From Mycolicibacterium sp. YH-1 (GTDB lineage Bacteria; Actinomycetota; Actinomycetes; Mycobacteriales; Mycobacteriaceae): DNA of 64,000 bases. Every line of letters starts with the position of its first letter. Positions within the stretch are counted from its first letter, which is position 1. Shown here piece by piece: positions 44,033 to 53,134 of this stretch. The notes under the pieces are model-generated. The model saw only the letters and a list, made by a program, of their open reading frames with translations. It was not told the origin of the DNA and did no database searches. The stretch lies in the NCBI RefSeq assembly GCF_022557175.1, contig NZ_CP092915.1, positions 1,922,001 to 1,986,000 on the forward strand. Reading direction: 5' to 3'. The translations under genes and the position numbers were made by a program.

Positions 44033-44768
44033 CCAGGCAATCGCGCACGGACGGCGAGTTCAACTCGGGGGATCTGCATTGACGAGCGAAGTAGGTAAAC
44101 CACACGCGGTCTCTCAGGCGACTACGTCGCGTACGCCTGTAGCCCAGTCGAATCCAGGTACTGGAGACCAGACTACGGTGCTACGGGCCGAAGAGGCCGA
44201 TCTGGCGAAAGTGGCCCTCGGTCGTCCTTCATCTGCGACCTACAGTCGGTCGACGCGTACGATCCTGCCGCTGTTGAGAAACCTCGGGTGCCGGATGTGG
44301 AAACTACTGCGCGACGCTATGAGTGATGGCACCATCGTCACCTACGCCGTCGGAGAGTTCGCGGTCGTGCGTGCCGAACTGCAGCGGCACTCCGAAGTGC
44401 AGATGGCCCCGGGTCGACCACTTTGACGACAGTCAGTCTCGACAAGGTCGAGAATCGAGAGGAGCTGGTGGCCAACGCGATCCAGTCCGGATACCCAATT
44501 GTGGTCAGGAGCTGCCACCCGGCACGTCGCGGCCGAACAGGCACGGACATCGTTGCGCTTCTACTGGATCTGCAGTCTCCACCGCGCAGTGTCCCGAGAA
44601 GATCGTCGAGCACGAAAACAGCTCGGTCACATGCGCGCCAAGCGCTTCAAGCTAGCGCGCACTGCACGCCCTCACACCAACATCGCCAGACGATGGCATG
44701 GCGCAACCCAATAGGAGACACGCGCCAGCGGGCTCCGGTCGACTCGATACTCTCAAGTAGTCATTCGT
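44033..44768. other. 736-bp region without a credible gene
   Basis: Several short open frames on the plus strand (for example 44423-44812) but none with recognisable motifs or a good ribosome binding site. Fragments such as SLDKVENREELVANAIQSGY look gene-like and change frame soon after, so it may be a decayed gene. No repeats found. Confidence 0.4.
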
Positions 44769-46133
44769 TTATGCACTGGCGCCAAGGTCCTTCGCGGCAC
44801 GGATGCCGCTGAGGTAGGCGCCATGGACAGTGCTGTGATAATCCGGCTCACATGCCTCGCCAGCGAAGACGAGACGGTTATCGATCAGGGATGCCAGGGT
44901 TTCTCGGTCATCGCTGGAGCTTCCAAGCCCCGGGTACGAGTAGGACCCCAGTGCCCACGGGTCGGTGGACCATCTGGTGGTGATCGTTGCCGTGGGCGCT
45001 GGCACGGGCTTGTTCGTGAGACCGTGCAGTGCCCGCGTTGCCTGTTCGATGATCGCAGCGTCGGTCGACGATTCAATGCCGCGTGCCCGAGTGCCCGCAT
45101 TGAATCCGACGATTACATGACTATCTGCTCTACTGAGATTGAGCCACGTCGGCCAGAAGCCTGGCGTGCTGTCGCCGTATCCCAGCCAATCGATCGAGGT
45201 GTCCCAGAACGGCTTGTCATACTTGAGGAAGGTTTTGCTCAGAACCCCGACCGACAGGTGGTCGATCGCAGCCTGGTGTGCTTGTGGCAGTGGAGGTTCG
45301 AACTTGATCTTGTCCGCTTTGAGCACGCCGAGCGGTACGGTGACTACGACGGCATCGGCGAATATCTGACCCGTCGTGGTCGTGATGTCGACAATGGACT
45401 TGTGTAGCTGAATGCCGATGACCTCGGTCCCGGTCTGTACTTTGACGGACTTACCAATGTGATCGACGATCGCGTTGTAACCGTTGGGAAACAGCACGTC
45501 ATCACCATCGAAAGCCTTGCCGTCGTTGACCATTCGCGCTGACAGATCCGAAAGGTCGGCACCCCATTCTTGCTCGTAGGTGTCGCTGGCCGTGAAGGCC
45601 AGGTCGGCCTTCTCCTGCTCCGATAGCTTCATCTGACGGGTCGCTTGCGCGACTGCCTCTTCGACGGACCAGTCACCTGGTCGTTTCTGAGCAGCCTCAA
45701 TGGCTGAGTCCAGCAAGGCCTCCCAGCGGTCGCCATCGTAGGGAGCGTCGCCGAGTACTGGACTTCGGGCGTAACTGAATCCGTCATACGTCGTCGCCAC
45801 CATCTCAGCGTTCGCTGCTTTGGCGATCGTGGTGATGGGGTTGCCTTGGGGGCCGTGTATCCACGATGCGCCGATATCGACGGTGCCCCCGGGCCACGGC
45901 TGCACCGTGTGTACGCGCCCGCCGATGCGATCGCGGGCCTCGACAACTGTCACATCGTCACCGTTGCGGAGCAGGCTAGTCGCGGCAGCCAATCCGGCTA
46001 TACCGGCGCCGACAACCACAACTCGGCGTCGGCGTCGCACGGGTTTGGCGTCAGCGGTTGCTGGCGTTGCCAGCATTGCTGAGGTAAGTGCGGTCGCCGA
46101 CAGACAGGATTGAACGAAATCACGACGATTCAT
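44769..46133 (-). CDS. Tat-exported flavin amine oxidase
   Basis: 454 residues. Twin-arginine signal (NRRDFVQSCLSATALTSAML), cleavage plausibly after ATADA, then FAD fold VVVVGAGIAGLAAATS, VVEARDRIGGR, GASWIHG, VTVPLGVLK, GVLSKTFLKYDKPFW with the mechanistic Lys, and C-terminal VFAGEAC. Tat export means the enzyme folds with FAD and works outside the membrane. ATG at 46133 follows ggagg. It is the last gene of the polyamine-importer operon, 60 bp after the second permease. Clearly more distant from the two cytoplasmic paralogs than they are from each other. Confidence 0.9.
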   Translation of the reverse strand: MNRRDFVQSCLSATALTSAMLATPATADAKPVRRRRRVVVVGAGIAGLAAATSLLRNGDDVTVVEARDRIGGRVHTVQPWPGGTVDIGASWIHGPQGNPITTIAKAANAEMVATTYDGFSYARSPVLGDAPYDGDRWEALLDSAIEAAQKRPGDWSVEEAVAQATRQMKLSEQEKADLAFTASDTYEQEWGADLSDLSARMVNDGKAFDGDDVLFPNGYNAIVDHIGKSVKVQTGTEVIGIQLHKSIVDITTTTGQIFADAVVVTVPLGVLKADKIKFEPPLPQAHQAAIDHLSVGVLSKTFLKYDKPFWDTSIDWLGYGDSTPGFWPTWLNLSRADSHVIVGFNAGTRARGIESSTDAAIIEQATRALHGLTNKPVPAPTATITTRWSTDPWALGSYSYPGLGSSSDDRETLASLIDNRLVFAGEACEPDYHSTVHGAYLSGIRAAKDLGASA

Positions 46134-46193
46134 CGATGGCCCTCCAAATCTTGCATCGGTATCCAAGTGCGCCACTGCGAACTACCCCGACGG

Positions 46194-47105
46194 TCAACCA
46201 CCGGCCATAGTCCTTGCGATCTGGCTTGCTGAGTCCCCCGACCGGCGCAGGACCACCGCCACAGCCCCGAGCGCCAACAATGTCAGGATCAACATGATCG
46301 TCGAGACTGCCGCGATCTCGGGCCTCAGCCCGGATCGGACCGCGCTGAGAACGTAAACCGGCCAGGGCGTTGTGCCCGAGACCTGAACGAATGCCGCGAT
46401 GATCGTGTTGTCAAGGCTCAGGGTGAACGAGAGAAGAAGACCGGCGATGACGGCCGGACTCACAAGCGGAAGCGTGATGCGGCGGAAGGTGGTAAGCGGG
46501 CGAGCGTACAAGTCAGCAGATGCATCCTCGAGCGACGCGTCGACCCCGGCGAGCCGTGCCCGCACGATGAAGGCGACCACCGCTGTGGAGAACAGCGAGT
46601 GCCCGATGACCAGGCGGACAAATCCGCTGTTGAAGATGGTCATGTGCATGTCCTGCCCCAGGCTGACGAACCACGGAAGCAGCGATACTGCATCAACAAT
46701 CTCGGGCGTGACAGACACCAGGAGCAGCAGCCCACCGAACCAGAACACCCATCTGCCTGGCTTACGAGCCATCGCGATGCCGGCAAGCGTGCCGAGGAAC
46801 GTGGCGAGCAGCGCGGCCACCGCACCCGTGCGAATCGACACCAAGACTGCATTCTGTATCTCGGGCTTATCGATGATGGCCAGGAAGGGACGCATACCGA
46901 ACTTCTCCCAGGCAACCAGCAGTCGTCCGTCGTTGAATGAGTAGGCGACGATGACCACAATTGGTGCGAACAGGAAGGCCAGCACGGCGAAACTGACGAC
47001 GCTCAGCGCGCGATCGGTGATCGAGCGCTGGGCAGTGTGCGTTGCCGGAAGGTGAGCTTCCGGCGTGGCTGCCGATTGCTTCGTGGCGGTCGAGGTGGCT
47101 GTCAT
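46194..47105 (-). CDS. Polyamine-type ABC transporter permease (PotC-like)
   Basis: 303 residues. A 40-residue Thr/Ala-rich cytoplasmic tail precedes the first helix (VVSFAVLAFLFAPIVVIVAY). EAA loop: ASLEDASADLYARPLTTFRRI. The TLSLDNTIIAAFVQVSG segment is typical of PotC. ATG at 47105 overlaps the preceding permease stop (ATGA). Confidence 0.9.
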   Translation of the reverse strand: MTATSTATKQSAATPEAHLPATHTAQRSITDRALSVVSFAVLAFLFAPIVVIVAYSFNDGRLLVAWEKFGMRPFLAIIDKPEIQNAVLVSIRTGAVAALLATFLGTLAGIAMARKPGRWVFWFGGLLLLVSVTPEIVDAVSLLPWFVSLGQDMHMTIFNSGFVRLVIGHSLFSTAVVAFIVRARLAGVDASLEDASADLYARPLTTFRRITLPLVSPAVIAGLLLSFTLSLDNTIIAAFVQVSGTTPWPVYVLSAVRSGLRPEIAAVSTIMLILTLLALGAVAVVLRRSGDSASQIARTMAGG

Positions 47106-47992
47106 GTTGCGGCGGGTCCTAGCTGAATTCGTTTGCGTGAGCGCAACACTGCGCTGGTTAGCCAAATCGCAACCGCGCCGAGCGCTGCGGTGGCGGAGAT
47201 CGTCACAATAAGCAGAACAGCCATCGCCGATCCGAGAGCCCAGTTCTGGGCGCCCTGGAACTGCGCGGCAACCAGCTGGCCGATCATGTTCCCACGCGCA
47301 CCGCCCAGGATGGTGGCGGTGACGTAATCGCCCATCAGCGGTATGAACACGAGCACGATGCCTGCGATGACCCCTGGTCTGGCCAGAGGAAGTGTGACCT
47401 GCGTGAAGGTGCTCCAGCGATTGGCGCCCAGATCCTTGCTCGCCTCTCTCAGCGCCGGTGCAACGCGGTCGAAGGCAATGAACAGCGGCAGGATCATCAA
47501 TGGGAGATAGTTGTAGACCACTCCGATCAGCACGGCCGGGCGGGTGTAGAGGATGTCCAGGTGTTCAGCGAGCAGTCCGACCTTCTGCAGTGCGGCCGAC
47601 ACGAAACCGTCGGGGGCCAGGATGATCTGCCAACCAAGGGTTCGCACAAGGAAATTGGTCCAGAACGGGATCATCACCAGACCCAGAACTATCCCCCTTC
47701 GGCCAGGGCTCAACTTGACCGCCATCCAGTACGCGATGGGAAGTCCCGCGATCAGGCATATAGCCGTTCCTGCCACGCCGATCCACAAGGTGTTGATGAA
47801 CGTCGTGAGAAACGTCGGGGACAGGGCTTCCAGATAGCGGTCGAGTGATAGCCGGTCATTGGAATGTGTCGCGAAGATTCCAGGCTTGTATCCGAAGCTG
47901 TACCAGACAACGATGCCGACTGGCATGACGAAGAACGCGGTAAGCCAGGTCCATGCAGGAAGTGCCAATGCATAGCGTGGCACCCTACGCAC
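47102..47992 (-). CDS. Polyamine-type ABC transporter permease (PotB-like)
   Basis: 296 residues, six helices. Features: the WYSFGYKPG loop after helix 1, IPFWTNFLVRTLGWQIIL, and the EAA loop APALREASKDLGANRWSTF, all characteristic of PotB. The GTG start at 47992 lies inside the end of the binding-protein gene. Confidence 0.9.
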   Translation of the reverse strand: MRRVPRYALALPAWTWLTAFFVMPVGIVVWYSFGYKPGIFATHSNDRLSLDRYLEALSPTFLTTFINTLWIGVAGTAICLIAGLPIAYWMAVKLSPGRRGIVLGLVMIPFWTNFLVRTLGWQIILAPDGFVSAALQKVGLLAEHLDILYTRPAVLIGVVYNYLPLMILPLFIAFDRVAPALREASKDLGANRWSTFTQVTLPLARPGVIAGIVLVFIPLMGDYVTATILGGARGNMIGQLVAAQFQGAQNWALGSAMAVLLIVTISATAALGAVAIWLTSAVLRSRKRIQLGPAAT

Positions 47993-49166
47993 CGGCGGCT
48001 GCCTTGGCCTTGTTCCAGATATCGACTTGACGTTGCTGTGCTTCGTTGACCCCGCCGTCCTCCATCGTGGCGACTTGGGCGGGAGTGAAGAAGATCATGT
48101 CGAGCATCGTCACTCCTGCCTCGCGGGCCGCAGCTTCGATCCCGGAAACTCCGGTGTTGTATCCGGTGTGCTCGAGTTCTTGTAAGGCATTGGTGGGCTC
48201 CAGAATGGAGTTGATGAAGGCGTGTGCCGCTTCTGGGTGACCCGCTCCTGTGGCGATTGCCCAGTTATCCATCCACAATTCTGTTCTCGGGCCGGGGAAG
48301 ACCCACTTCCACCGTTGTGGGTCAGGGCTGTTGGTGATTCCGAGCCGGGCGTCGCCGTTGTAGGCCTGGATCAGAGCATGGGTGGCTTGCGGTATTGCAG
48401 TGCTTCCCGGTGCCGAGTCGAACGCCGAGATGTGCGGGGCCAGGGATTCGACTACAAACGTCTCTGCCGCGTCGAGATCATCGTTGTTCGTTGTCGTCCA
48501 TGGGATATCGTGCGACCAGAAGTATGGGCCGGTGATTTCGGCCGGGTCATCCAGCATTGAGGTCTTTCCGCTGGCTTCATGCTGCGCCGCGTCAAGGAAG
48601 TCCGCCCAGTTCTTCAAGTCGCGACGGATCACGGTCTGGTCGTAGACGTACCCCGTTGTGCCCCAGTCTTTACACACCGTGTAGGTGTTGTCCGGATCCC
48701 AGCTTCGGCCGAGGAACTGTGGATCGACATGCTTCAGATTCGGGAGAAGCGATTTGTTGAACGGTTCTAGAAGTCCGTTCTCAATCATCTGTGGCACATG
48801 GGATCCGCTGGGCACCACGATGTCGTAGCCGCTGGTTCCCTTAGCCGCCACGAGCTTGGCGATCATCTCCTCATTGGACCCGTAGGAATCCAGGGTGAGT
48901 GTCGGTCCGTACTTCTCAGTGAACGCCTTGAGGACGTCGGGATTGTCGTAGTCTGACCATGTGTAGATGTTGAGTTTGTCCTCAACCGGGCCCCCGGTCG
49001 CCTTGACTGTCGATGTACCGGACCCGCCGGACCCGCATGCGGCCACCGCTGCGGAGACACCCGCGATGCCCACAGCCCCGAGGAACCCGCGACGAGTCAA
49101 CGCTGAGGTCCATGGCAAGTCGCCGCGTTTGGCCAGAATTCGTACCGGCCGGTGTGCATTGGTCAT
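47985..49166 (-). CDS. Polyamine-type ABC substrate-binding lipoprotein (PotD-like) with Tat-lipo signal
   Basis: 393 residues. The signal region contains TRRGFLG followed by a lipobox-like VAAC (Cys44), i.e. a Tat-dependent lipoprotein. The mature domain begins LNIYTWSDYDNPDVLKAF, the usual PotD opening, and has an Asp/Trp-rich ligand cleft (ELWMDNWAIATGAGHPEAAH). The ligand is likely a linear amine (putrescine or spermidine class). ATG follows gaaaggg. 15 bp after the ATPase gene. Confidence 0.9.
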   Translation of the reverse strand: MTNAHRPVRILAKRGDLPWTSALTRRGFLGAVGIAGVSAAVAACGSGGSGTSTVKATGGPVEDKLNIYTWSDYDNPDVLKAFTEKYGPTLTLDSYGSNEEMIAKLVAAKGTSGYDIVVPSGSHVPQMIENGLLEPFNKSLLPNLKHVDPQFLGRSWDPDNTYTVCKDWGTTGYVYDQTVIRRDLKNWADFLDAAQHEASGKTSMLDDPAEITGPYFWSHDIPWTTTNNDDLDAAETFVVESLAPHISAFDSAPGSTAIPQATHALIQAYNGDARLGITNSPDPQRWKWVFPGPRTELWMDNWAIATGAGHPEAAHAFINSILEPTNALQELEHTGYNTGVSGIEAAAREAGVTMLDMIFFTPAQVATMEDGGVNEAQQRQVDIWNKAKAAAGA

Positions 49167-49181
49167 GCTTGGTAGCCCTTT

Positions 49182-50339
49182 CTATTCAGCGGATGAAGTC
49201 GTGGTTGAGTCAAGGCAGATTGTGTTGTCGGCGGGAAAGATCCGTACGCTTGATCGCTGCCACGTGCACACAACGTCGGAGCCCAGCGGAATCGACGGCG
49301 CGGACAGGGCTGGAGACCGGACAACAAGCGTGCCTCCACGGTCGCGCTCGACGATGTACTGCCGGACCTCACCGTGATGCGAGGCGTCAATCAGCCGGGC
49401 ATTCAGCCCTTCGCCAACGGTAGGTTCGGGACCAGCGAGCGCGATCTCAATGTGCTCGGGGCGGATCGCGCCAAGCACGGATGTGCCGCGGTGCTCCGAT
49501 GACCGGGATGACTGGTCGGTTCGGAGGACACCGAAGTCGGTGATCAGGTCACCGTCGTCGCTGAGCTGGCCATTGAAGAAGTTCTGCTGACCGATGAAGC
49601 CCGCAACGTAGGCTGTGGAAGGGTTGTTGTAAACGGTATCCGGGTCGTCCATCTGCTCGACTCGGCCGTTTCGCAGGACGGCGATGCGATCACTCATGGA
49701 GAGGGCCTCACCCTGGTCGTGGGTGACGAAGATGAATGTTATGCCCAGCCGCTGTTGCAACAGTTTCAGTTCGACCTGCATCTCCTCTCGCAGCTGTCGA
49801 TCGAGTGCGGCCAGCGGCTCGTCGAGAAGAAGCACGGACGGCTCGTTCACCAGCGCCCGCGCCAATGCAACACGCTGTTGCTGGCCCCCCGACAACTGGC
49901 TGGGTTTCCGTTCCGCGAACGTGCGCATATGCACCAGGTTCAGTGCATCCGAAACGCGTTGAAATATCTCCTCTTTCGGCGTGCGGCGCTGTTGCAGCCC
50001 GTACGCGACATTCTGGGCGACTGACATATGGGGGAACAGGGCGTACGCCTGGAAGACGGTGTTGACGTCCCTCTGATATGGCGGCACGCCCACGACCGGT
50101 CGTCCCGATATGGTGATCTCGCCAGCGTCAGGGTGTTCGAAGCCGGCGATGATGCGCAGGGTGGTCGACTTGCCACAGCCCGAGGGGCCGAGCAGTGACA
50201 CGAACTCGCCCGCCGCGATCGTGAGGCTGAGGTTGTCCACGGCAGCTGCTGAACCGTAGGACTTGCTGACAGATCTCAGTTCCACGGTCCCCGGGCCGGT
50301 CCTGATGTTCGGGGCGATGGTAGTTGCTGCGTTGGTCAA
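49182..50339 (-). CDS. Polyamine-type ABC transporter ATPase (PotA-like)
   Basis: About 385 residues. Walker A GPSGCGKST, Q-loop FQAYALFPHM, signature LSGGQQQRVALARAL, Walker B VLLLDEPLAALD, switch His VTHDQGEA; TOBE domain from about residue 270. First gene of the leftward operon potA-potD-potB-potC-amine oxidase. The start is uncertain: TTG at 50339 is used because the family domain begins about 20 residues later; TTG at 50444 or a GTG about 20 codons further in are alternatives and none has a strong ribosome binding site. Confidence 0.87.
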   Translation of the reverse strand: MTNAATTIAPNIRTGPGTVELRSVSKSYGSAAAVDNLSLTIAAGEFVSLLGPSGCGKSTTLRIIAGFEHPDAGEITISGRPVVGVPPYQRDVNTVFQAYALFPHMSVAQNVAYGLQQRRTPKEEIFQRVSDALNLVHMRTFAERKPSQLSGGQQQRVALARALVNEPSVLLLDEPLAALDRQLREEMQVELKLLQQRLGITFIFVTHDQGEALSMSDRIAVLRNGRVEQMDDPDTVYNNPSTAYVAGFIGQQNFFNGQLSDDGDLITDFGVLRTDQSSRSSEHRGTSVLGAIRPEHIEIALAGPEPTVGEGLNARLIDASHHGEVRQYIVERDRGGTLVVRSPALSAPSIPLGSDVVCTWQRSSVRIFPADNTICLDSTTTSSAE

Positions 50340-51000
50340 TGTGGATCCAGTTCTTGTGAGATGTGCTGCTCCGGTGCTGGGAGATCCCAAGGTCGGGTTC
50401 CGGGGTGTGGGCTGCCTCGTTACTTGACGCGACGTGCCCGGCAAGCGGGGAGAGATCAGTGCGTGTTCGGCCGAGTGACACGTGACGGCGCCAGAACTGT
50501 CTGATGCGGCGGGGACTGTGCCGGGGCTGCGACTCCTTCGGGAAACACGGGCGATAACTCCTGAGGAGTGTGCGTGACATCACTGGCCCGACAGAATCGG
50601 CCTAGAGAACGAGACATGGTTCCGGAACCGTTCTGACGTACGATCAATTGCCTGGACCTGCGGTAGCTCCGCCCCGGACCAAGGTTTGCTGCCGTCACCA
50701 GACCTGAGATTGGACGGAAGGCCCGACATCGGCGTGCGATCTGGATTGATGTCCGGAGTGCGGTCGTTCGACGACAGTGTCCTCGCACCGGCACAGTTGA
50801 GGGCACCACCGCGATGTGCTCGACTACTTCACCGTCGCCGAGGGCGCCAGGGCAGCAATGGCGACAACGTCAGGCTTGGTCTTTATGGTGCCGCTAATGA
50901 GCCACAAGTCGTCTAATCGGCGCCGGTGGTTGCCGCATCGCGTGCTCGAGGAATCGACACTCGAAGGACTGAGGAGCGTAGCCAATCTCTGATCGATGGG
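50340..51000. other. Gap between the importer operon and the PucR gene
   Basis: Tail-to-head gap of about 660 bp that should contain the importer promoter. A leftward frame at 50456-50809 lacks motifs and is not called. The only clear structure is the palindrome at 50618-50629. Confidence 0.5.
50618..50629. promoter_or_regulatory. Perfect 12-bp palindrome upstream of the pot-like operon
   Basis: GGTTCCGGAACC, about 280 bp before the presumed potA start and about 370 bp beyond the PucR stop. Candidate operator for the importer operon. Confidence 0.45.
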
Positions 51001-52485
51001 CTAACCGCGGCTTATGCGTAGCGCGCCCAACGCGTTCCAAAAGGCGGTGATGTCAACAGAACTCCTGGTTGTTCGACCGGTGAGGAATTCGATCTTCTTG
51101 AGGCGATATGCGAGTGTCTGTCGGTGAATCAGCAAGCGGGAGGATGTGTCGGACCAGCTACGGTCGAGTGTGAGATATGCCTCGAGCGTCTCGATCAAGT
51201 GTGACTGATTGTCGCGGTCGTAATCGATCAGTTCACCGAGTATCGCGCGAGCAGCTATGTGAGCTTCAGCCAGGGTGCGGGGGAGGAAAAACGGTGCCGC
51301 CGAGGAGTACTCGGAGAAACCACTGCCATCGGCGCGAGCTGCGTGCAACGCCCATCGGGCCTGACGCAGGCAGTCACCGATTCGCGCGATCGCCGAGGTG
51401 CGGGCCGAGACTCCTATCGCCGGCACGTGGTCTCGAAGACTCGCAGTGACGATCTCGAAGTTGCCATCGGCGATGAGTAGGTAACCTTCTTCGCCGATCA
51501 CCGCTGAGAGTTTGGGAACTGATCGGTCACCGACAATGAGGCGTACGGACGTGAGGAGTTTCGCATCGAAACTCAGGACAGCCCAGTTCTGCTCGGCCAG
51601 GCCGGTCTGCTCGAGGCGCAGCATTGCGGCATCTAGGGCCAGGGTGCCGTCGACGATCTGCTGCAGGATCAGCGCTTCGACCTCGTCGCTGCGCTCACGG
51701 ACACGCGTGACGCGCTCGACTTCGACGGCGACCAGACTCTGGGCGTGAAGAAGCACGAATGCGTCTATATCGACCTCGCCGGGTCCCTCCGCGACCAGCA
51801 GACACTTGCGGTGGGTCGAAAGTGCGAAGCCGGTCGCGATCAGCTTCCCGTCGCGGACGACGGGTAGGCGCGCAGGAAGTCGCTCCCATCGTCCGCCAAC
51901 AGCTTCGGAGATGCGGGAGATGGCGGCTCCTGCCAGTCGGGACCGCCGTTCCAACACTTCCGAGGGGACTGTGATGTCGACAACGTGCAGCTCAACCCCT
52001 AACTCGCGAGATAAGTGATCCAACAATGACTCCTCGCCCCACGGGGTGCAGCGGGTGGTCTCGTAGAGCTTGCTTAACCGCGCAATTCTGCTCACCTGGT
52101 CACTGTGTGCCGCGACGGCCACAGTGCGTCCGATCGCCGAGAAAGGAGTCGAATGTCTGACGGAGATGATCGGAAAACCTAGCCGATCAGCTTCAGCGAA
52201 CATGTCCTGGTGTAACGGGGGCGCCTGGAGATCGTCACCGATGGCAATGCCTGCGCTGCCGCGATCTGCCAGCCGTTTGATCAGCATGCGTTGGTCGTGC
52301 GCTGCGGACGGGATGCACATCCCCGTGGTGAGCAAGAGTTCATCGATGCCGATCCAATTCCACGGCTCCGGCAGTTCACACACGTGTGCCCACACAACAG
52401 TGTTGCTGTGGCCAGCTTCGCCAGCGAGCGATGTGCACACCAATGGTCGCATCGCGATCAAGTCGCCGACGGTGAGATTCGACAT
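51001..52485 (-). CDS. PucR-family transcriptional regulator
   Basis: 494 residues. N-terminal PucR domain (about 1-130: LTVGDLIAMRPLVC, IDELLLTTGM), a GGDEF-like middle, and the C-terminal helix-turn-helix (LIETLEAYLTLDRSWSDTS, RLLIHRQTLAYRLKKIEFLTG). Such proteins regulate purine, amine or amino-acid catabolism; several control gamma-aminobutyrate or polyamine genes. ATG at 52485 follows aggaaagaga. It lies between the pot-like operon and the amine oxidase at 53135 and may govern both. Confidence 0.9.
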   Translation of the reverse strand: MSNLTVGDLIAMRPLVCTSLAGEAGHSNTVVWAHVCELPEPWNWIGIDELLLTTGMCIPSAAHDQRMLIKRLADRGSAGIAIGDDLQAPPLHQDMFAEADRLGFPIISVRHSTPFSAIGRTVAVAAHSDQVSRIARLSKLYETTRCTPWGEESLLDHLSRELGVELHVVDITVPSEVLERRSRLAGAAISRISEAVGGRWERLPARLPVVRDGKLIATGFALSTHRKCLLVAEGPGEVDIDAFVLLHAQSLVAVEVERVTRVRERSDEVEALILQQIVDGTLALDAAMLRLEQTGLAEQNWAVLSFDAKLLTSVRLIVGDRSVPKLSAVIGEEGYLLIADGNFEIVTASLRDHVPAIGVSARTSAIARIGDCLRQARWALHAARADGSGFSEYSSAAPFFLPRTLAEAHIAARAILGELIDYDRDNQSHLIETLEAYLTLDRSWSDTSSRLLIHRQTLAYRLKKIEFLTGRTTRSSVDITAFWNALGALRISRG

Positions 52486-53134
52486 CGGACATCTCTTTCC
52501 TGTGTCGCAAGCACACCGGTCTTGGCGGCTGACATTCATTACAGAACTTGCTGTAGTCACTGTACGGGGCAGCCGGTTGCATTCCAGTGCAATTGCGTCT
52601 AGTGCACTCATGATGTGGGCAAGGTCTTACCGATCAGCGTTCGCGCGCCATCCACGCGGCGTCCCCTTGCTGATGTCTGCTCCCGCGAAATCGCCCGTCA
52701 CAATGAAGATGTGGAACGCATTCACCGTCGCAGCCGGCTGACCACTTGACGACCAAACCAATGCCCCAGTTTCGCCTGGCAGTCCATTGCGCTGGCCAGC
52801 CAGGCGAAGCGGGCCGTAGGCTCGGCCGCTATGGACGTGCACGCTGCGATCCTTGTGATAGGCCCCACAGTGGCTTCTGTATTCGCGGGCCACACGATCC
52901 CGTGGACCGTCAATGGAACCCATCCGCCATAGCCGCGATCCTCAAATCGCTGGGCGACGCTGTGAACGCATCGTACGAGCGACTAAATATCGCAAGGCAT
53001 TTCATAGTGCAACACGTTGCCCGTAGGTACCGCGCAGCCCTAAGCTGAGACTGGGCGCCTTGCCAATCATTCCCGATATCAATTCGCTGCACGCCCAGCT
53101 GATTTCAACGACTATGCAAAGGGCCATTCTTTCT
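52486..53134. other. 649-bp divergent promoter region between PucR and amine oxidase genes
   Basis: No credible gene: the open frames here are short and motif-free. Must hold promoters in both directions. A TGGCC-rich stretch near 52780-52805 is present but I see no clear operator. Confidence 0.45.

Noticed and set aside
43968..44426. Plus-strand frame of 152 codons after the second dehydratase
   Set aside because: Begins inside the dehydratase in another frame, low-complexity composition, no family resemblance, no ribosome binding site.
50456..50809. Leftward frame of 117 codons upstream of the pot-like ATPase
   Set aside because: No motif, arginine-rich as expected of a chance frame in high-GC DNA, lies where a promoter is needed.
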